DNA of 32,177 bases, taken from NCBI GenBank assembly GCA_017454485.1, contig JAFTCX010000042.1, positions 1-32,177 on the forward strand, in the 5' to 3' direction. The notes beneath the pieces are model-generated. The model made no database searches. It was not told the origin of the DNA and saw nothing but the letters and a program-made list of their open reading frames with translations. Position numbers and translations under genes: made by a program. Below, piece after piece: positions 31,081 to 32,177 of this stretch (the first letter of the stretch is position 1; each line of letters begins with the position of its first letter). The stretch is from Clostridia bacterium (GTDB taxonomy: Bacteria > Bacillota > Clostridia > Oscillospirales > Acutalibacteraceae).

Positions 31081-32177
31081 TTAAAAATCGAACAGACTGA
31101 TCTGCCGTGTTTCCGGCAAATGCTTGAGCGCCCCGACCAGACGCAGCGCGTCGATTACGGACGAAGAAGCGCCGGTTTTTGCCGCATAATCATCCACAGA
31201 AACAAAGGTTTCACCCTTCTTTCGAGCATCAGCAAGTGCAATAGCGGCCGAATCGCCGACACCGGAAAGCGCACCGAACGGCATACGGATTTTTCCGTCC
31301 TCAATCTGATAGGTAGTCGCTTCGGATTTATAGATATCCACCGGCAAAAATTCAATGCCGCGCGCCATCATCTCATTGACAACCTGCAGGCCGGGATACA
31401 TATTCTGCTCCTTAGGCGGCGCTTCCTTGCCTTTGAGCTTGATCTCCTGCATAAGCCGCTTGACAGCGTCTCTGCCCTCCAGCACAGCCACAGCGTCAAG
31501 GTCGCCGCCGCGCACGGTCATATAGGCGGCATAATACTCCAACGGGTGATAAATCTTATACCAGCCCAGCCGCAGCGCAGCGCTGACATAGGCGGCCGCG
31601 TGGGCTTTCGGGAACATATATTTGATTTTCATGCAGGAATCAATGTACCACTGCTCAACGCCGTGATCCTTCATCGCCTGCTTGTGTTCGTCTGTGAGCA
31701 GCTTGGTCGCCTTGCCTTTACGGACGATTTCCATAATCTTAAACGCCATGCTCGGCTCCAGACCCTTATGCATCAAATAGACCATGATACTGTCGCGCGT
31801 ACCGATGACATTAGAGATCGTGCAGGTGCCGTTGCGAATGAGTTCCTGCGCGTTATCCAGCCAAACGTCCGTACCGTGGGAAAGGCCGGAGACCTGCAGT
31901 AAATCGGAAAAGTTCTTCGGTTTAGCGTCCAAAAGCATCTGAATGACGAACGGCGTGCCCATTTCGGGAATGGAAAGCGTGCCGGTTGGGCAATCGATGT
32001 CCTCCGCCGTGACGCCGAGCGGTTCGGGAGATTCAAGAAGTTTGTAAATCTGCGGGTCGCAGATATCGGTTTCCATTGCCGGAATACCGGTCAAATCTTC
32101 CAAATGCTTATAAAGCGTCGGCACATCGTGGCCGAGATTATCAAGCTTGAGAATCGTATCGTGCAGAGCGTGGAAAT
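31081..32177 (-). CDS. polC: DNA polymerase III PolC-type, 3' part (cut by window edge)
   Basis: The C-terminal ~365 residues of the Gram-positive replicative polymerase alpha subunit. The frame is open to the window edge, reading [19 protein letters not shown] before the segment that follows, so the gene starts beyond 32177 and the in-frame GTG at 32124 is internal. Recognisable blocks are [34 protein letters not shown] (the PolC-typical helix), [13 protein letters not shown] and a C-terminal QISLFDF end resembling the beta-clamp-binding motif. It copies the chromosome. PolC itself points to Firmicutes. It probably heads or belongs to the transcript that continues into the methyltransferase genes. 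Confidence 0.95.
   Translation of the reverse strand, partial: FHALHDTILKLDNLGHDVPTLYKHLEDLTGIPAMETDICDPQIYKLLESPEPLGVTAEDIDCPTGTLSIPEMGTPFVIQMLLDAKPKNFSDLLQVSGLSHGTDVWLDNAQELIRNGTCTISNVIGTRDSIMVYLMHKGLEPSMAFKIMEIVRKGKATKLLTDEHKQAMKDHGVEQWYIDSCMKIKYMFPKAHAAAYVSAALRLGWYKIYHPLEYYAAYMTVRGGDLDAVAVLEGRDAVKRLMQEIKLKGKEAPPKEQNMYPGLQVVNEMMARGIEFLPVDIYKSEATTYQIEDGKIRMPFGALSGVGDSAAIALADARKKGETFVSVDDYAAKTGASSSVIDALRLVGALKHLPETRQISLFDF

Noticed and set aside
32122-32124. GTG as the start of the last gene
   Set aside because: The frame continues to the window edge with PolC-like residues upstream, so the gene is cut by the edge.

Overview
The window reads as a chromosomal segment of a mid-GC Firmicute (Clostridia), most likely a gut Oscillospiraceae/Ruminococcaceae relative. 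The grounds are a PolC-type DNA polymerase III, SigA-type promoters, strong GGAGG ribosome binding sites, TTG starts, a CCA-encoding tRNA, and a giant secreted subtilase with helical, beta-helix and InlB-type modules. No phage, IS or CRISPR material is visible; this is inferred from protein families and not from a marker-gene search.

Layout. (1) 1-1836, minus strand: a lone acyl-CoA/ACP synthetase whose last ~25 codons lie inside a multi-hairpin repeat that ends in a terminator. (2) 1904-8436, plus strand: a divergent promoter drives a YwiB-like protein and argS; then a response regulator, a histidine kinase and an HtrA protease form an envelope-stress-like set; a tRNA-Pro(CGG) with its own promoter and terminator closes the block. 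(3) 11666-8518, minus: a GH78 alpha-L-rhamnosidase-like enzyme followed by a DUF3990 protein. (4) 21892-11700, minus: one 3300-residue secreted S8 peptidase with its own promoter, a long leader and a terminator. (5) 26677-22033, minus: a four-gene operon of AMP-forming ligase, stand-alone acyl carrier protein, stand-alone condensation protein and MFS transporter, ending in a strong terminator. (6) 28874-26910, minus: a perfect-consensus promoter drives a lipoprotein and a TrxB-like flavoprotein. (7) 32177-28871, minus: the polC 3' end, a TrmN6-like methyltransferase, rsmI and a membrane-anchored DMP19-like protein.

The best candidate for an under-described system is region 5. Overlapping or closely spaced genes encode every part of a minimal split thiotemplate line: activation, carrier, amide/ester-forming condensation and export. 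No thioesterase or amino-acid-activating module is visible. A fatty-acyl conjugate exported by the MFS protein is the natural hypothesis. Other points worth following are a ~315-residue helical insertion inside the subtilase catalytic domain, a duplicated beta-helix module in the same protein, loss of the NADPH-binding HRRxxxR motif in the TrxB homologue, and phased TTTA motifs upstream of htrA next to an OmpR-type regulator.
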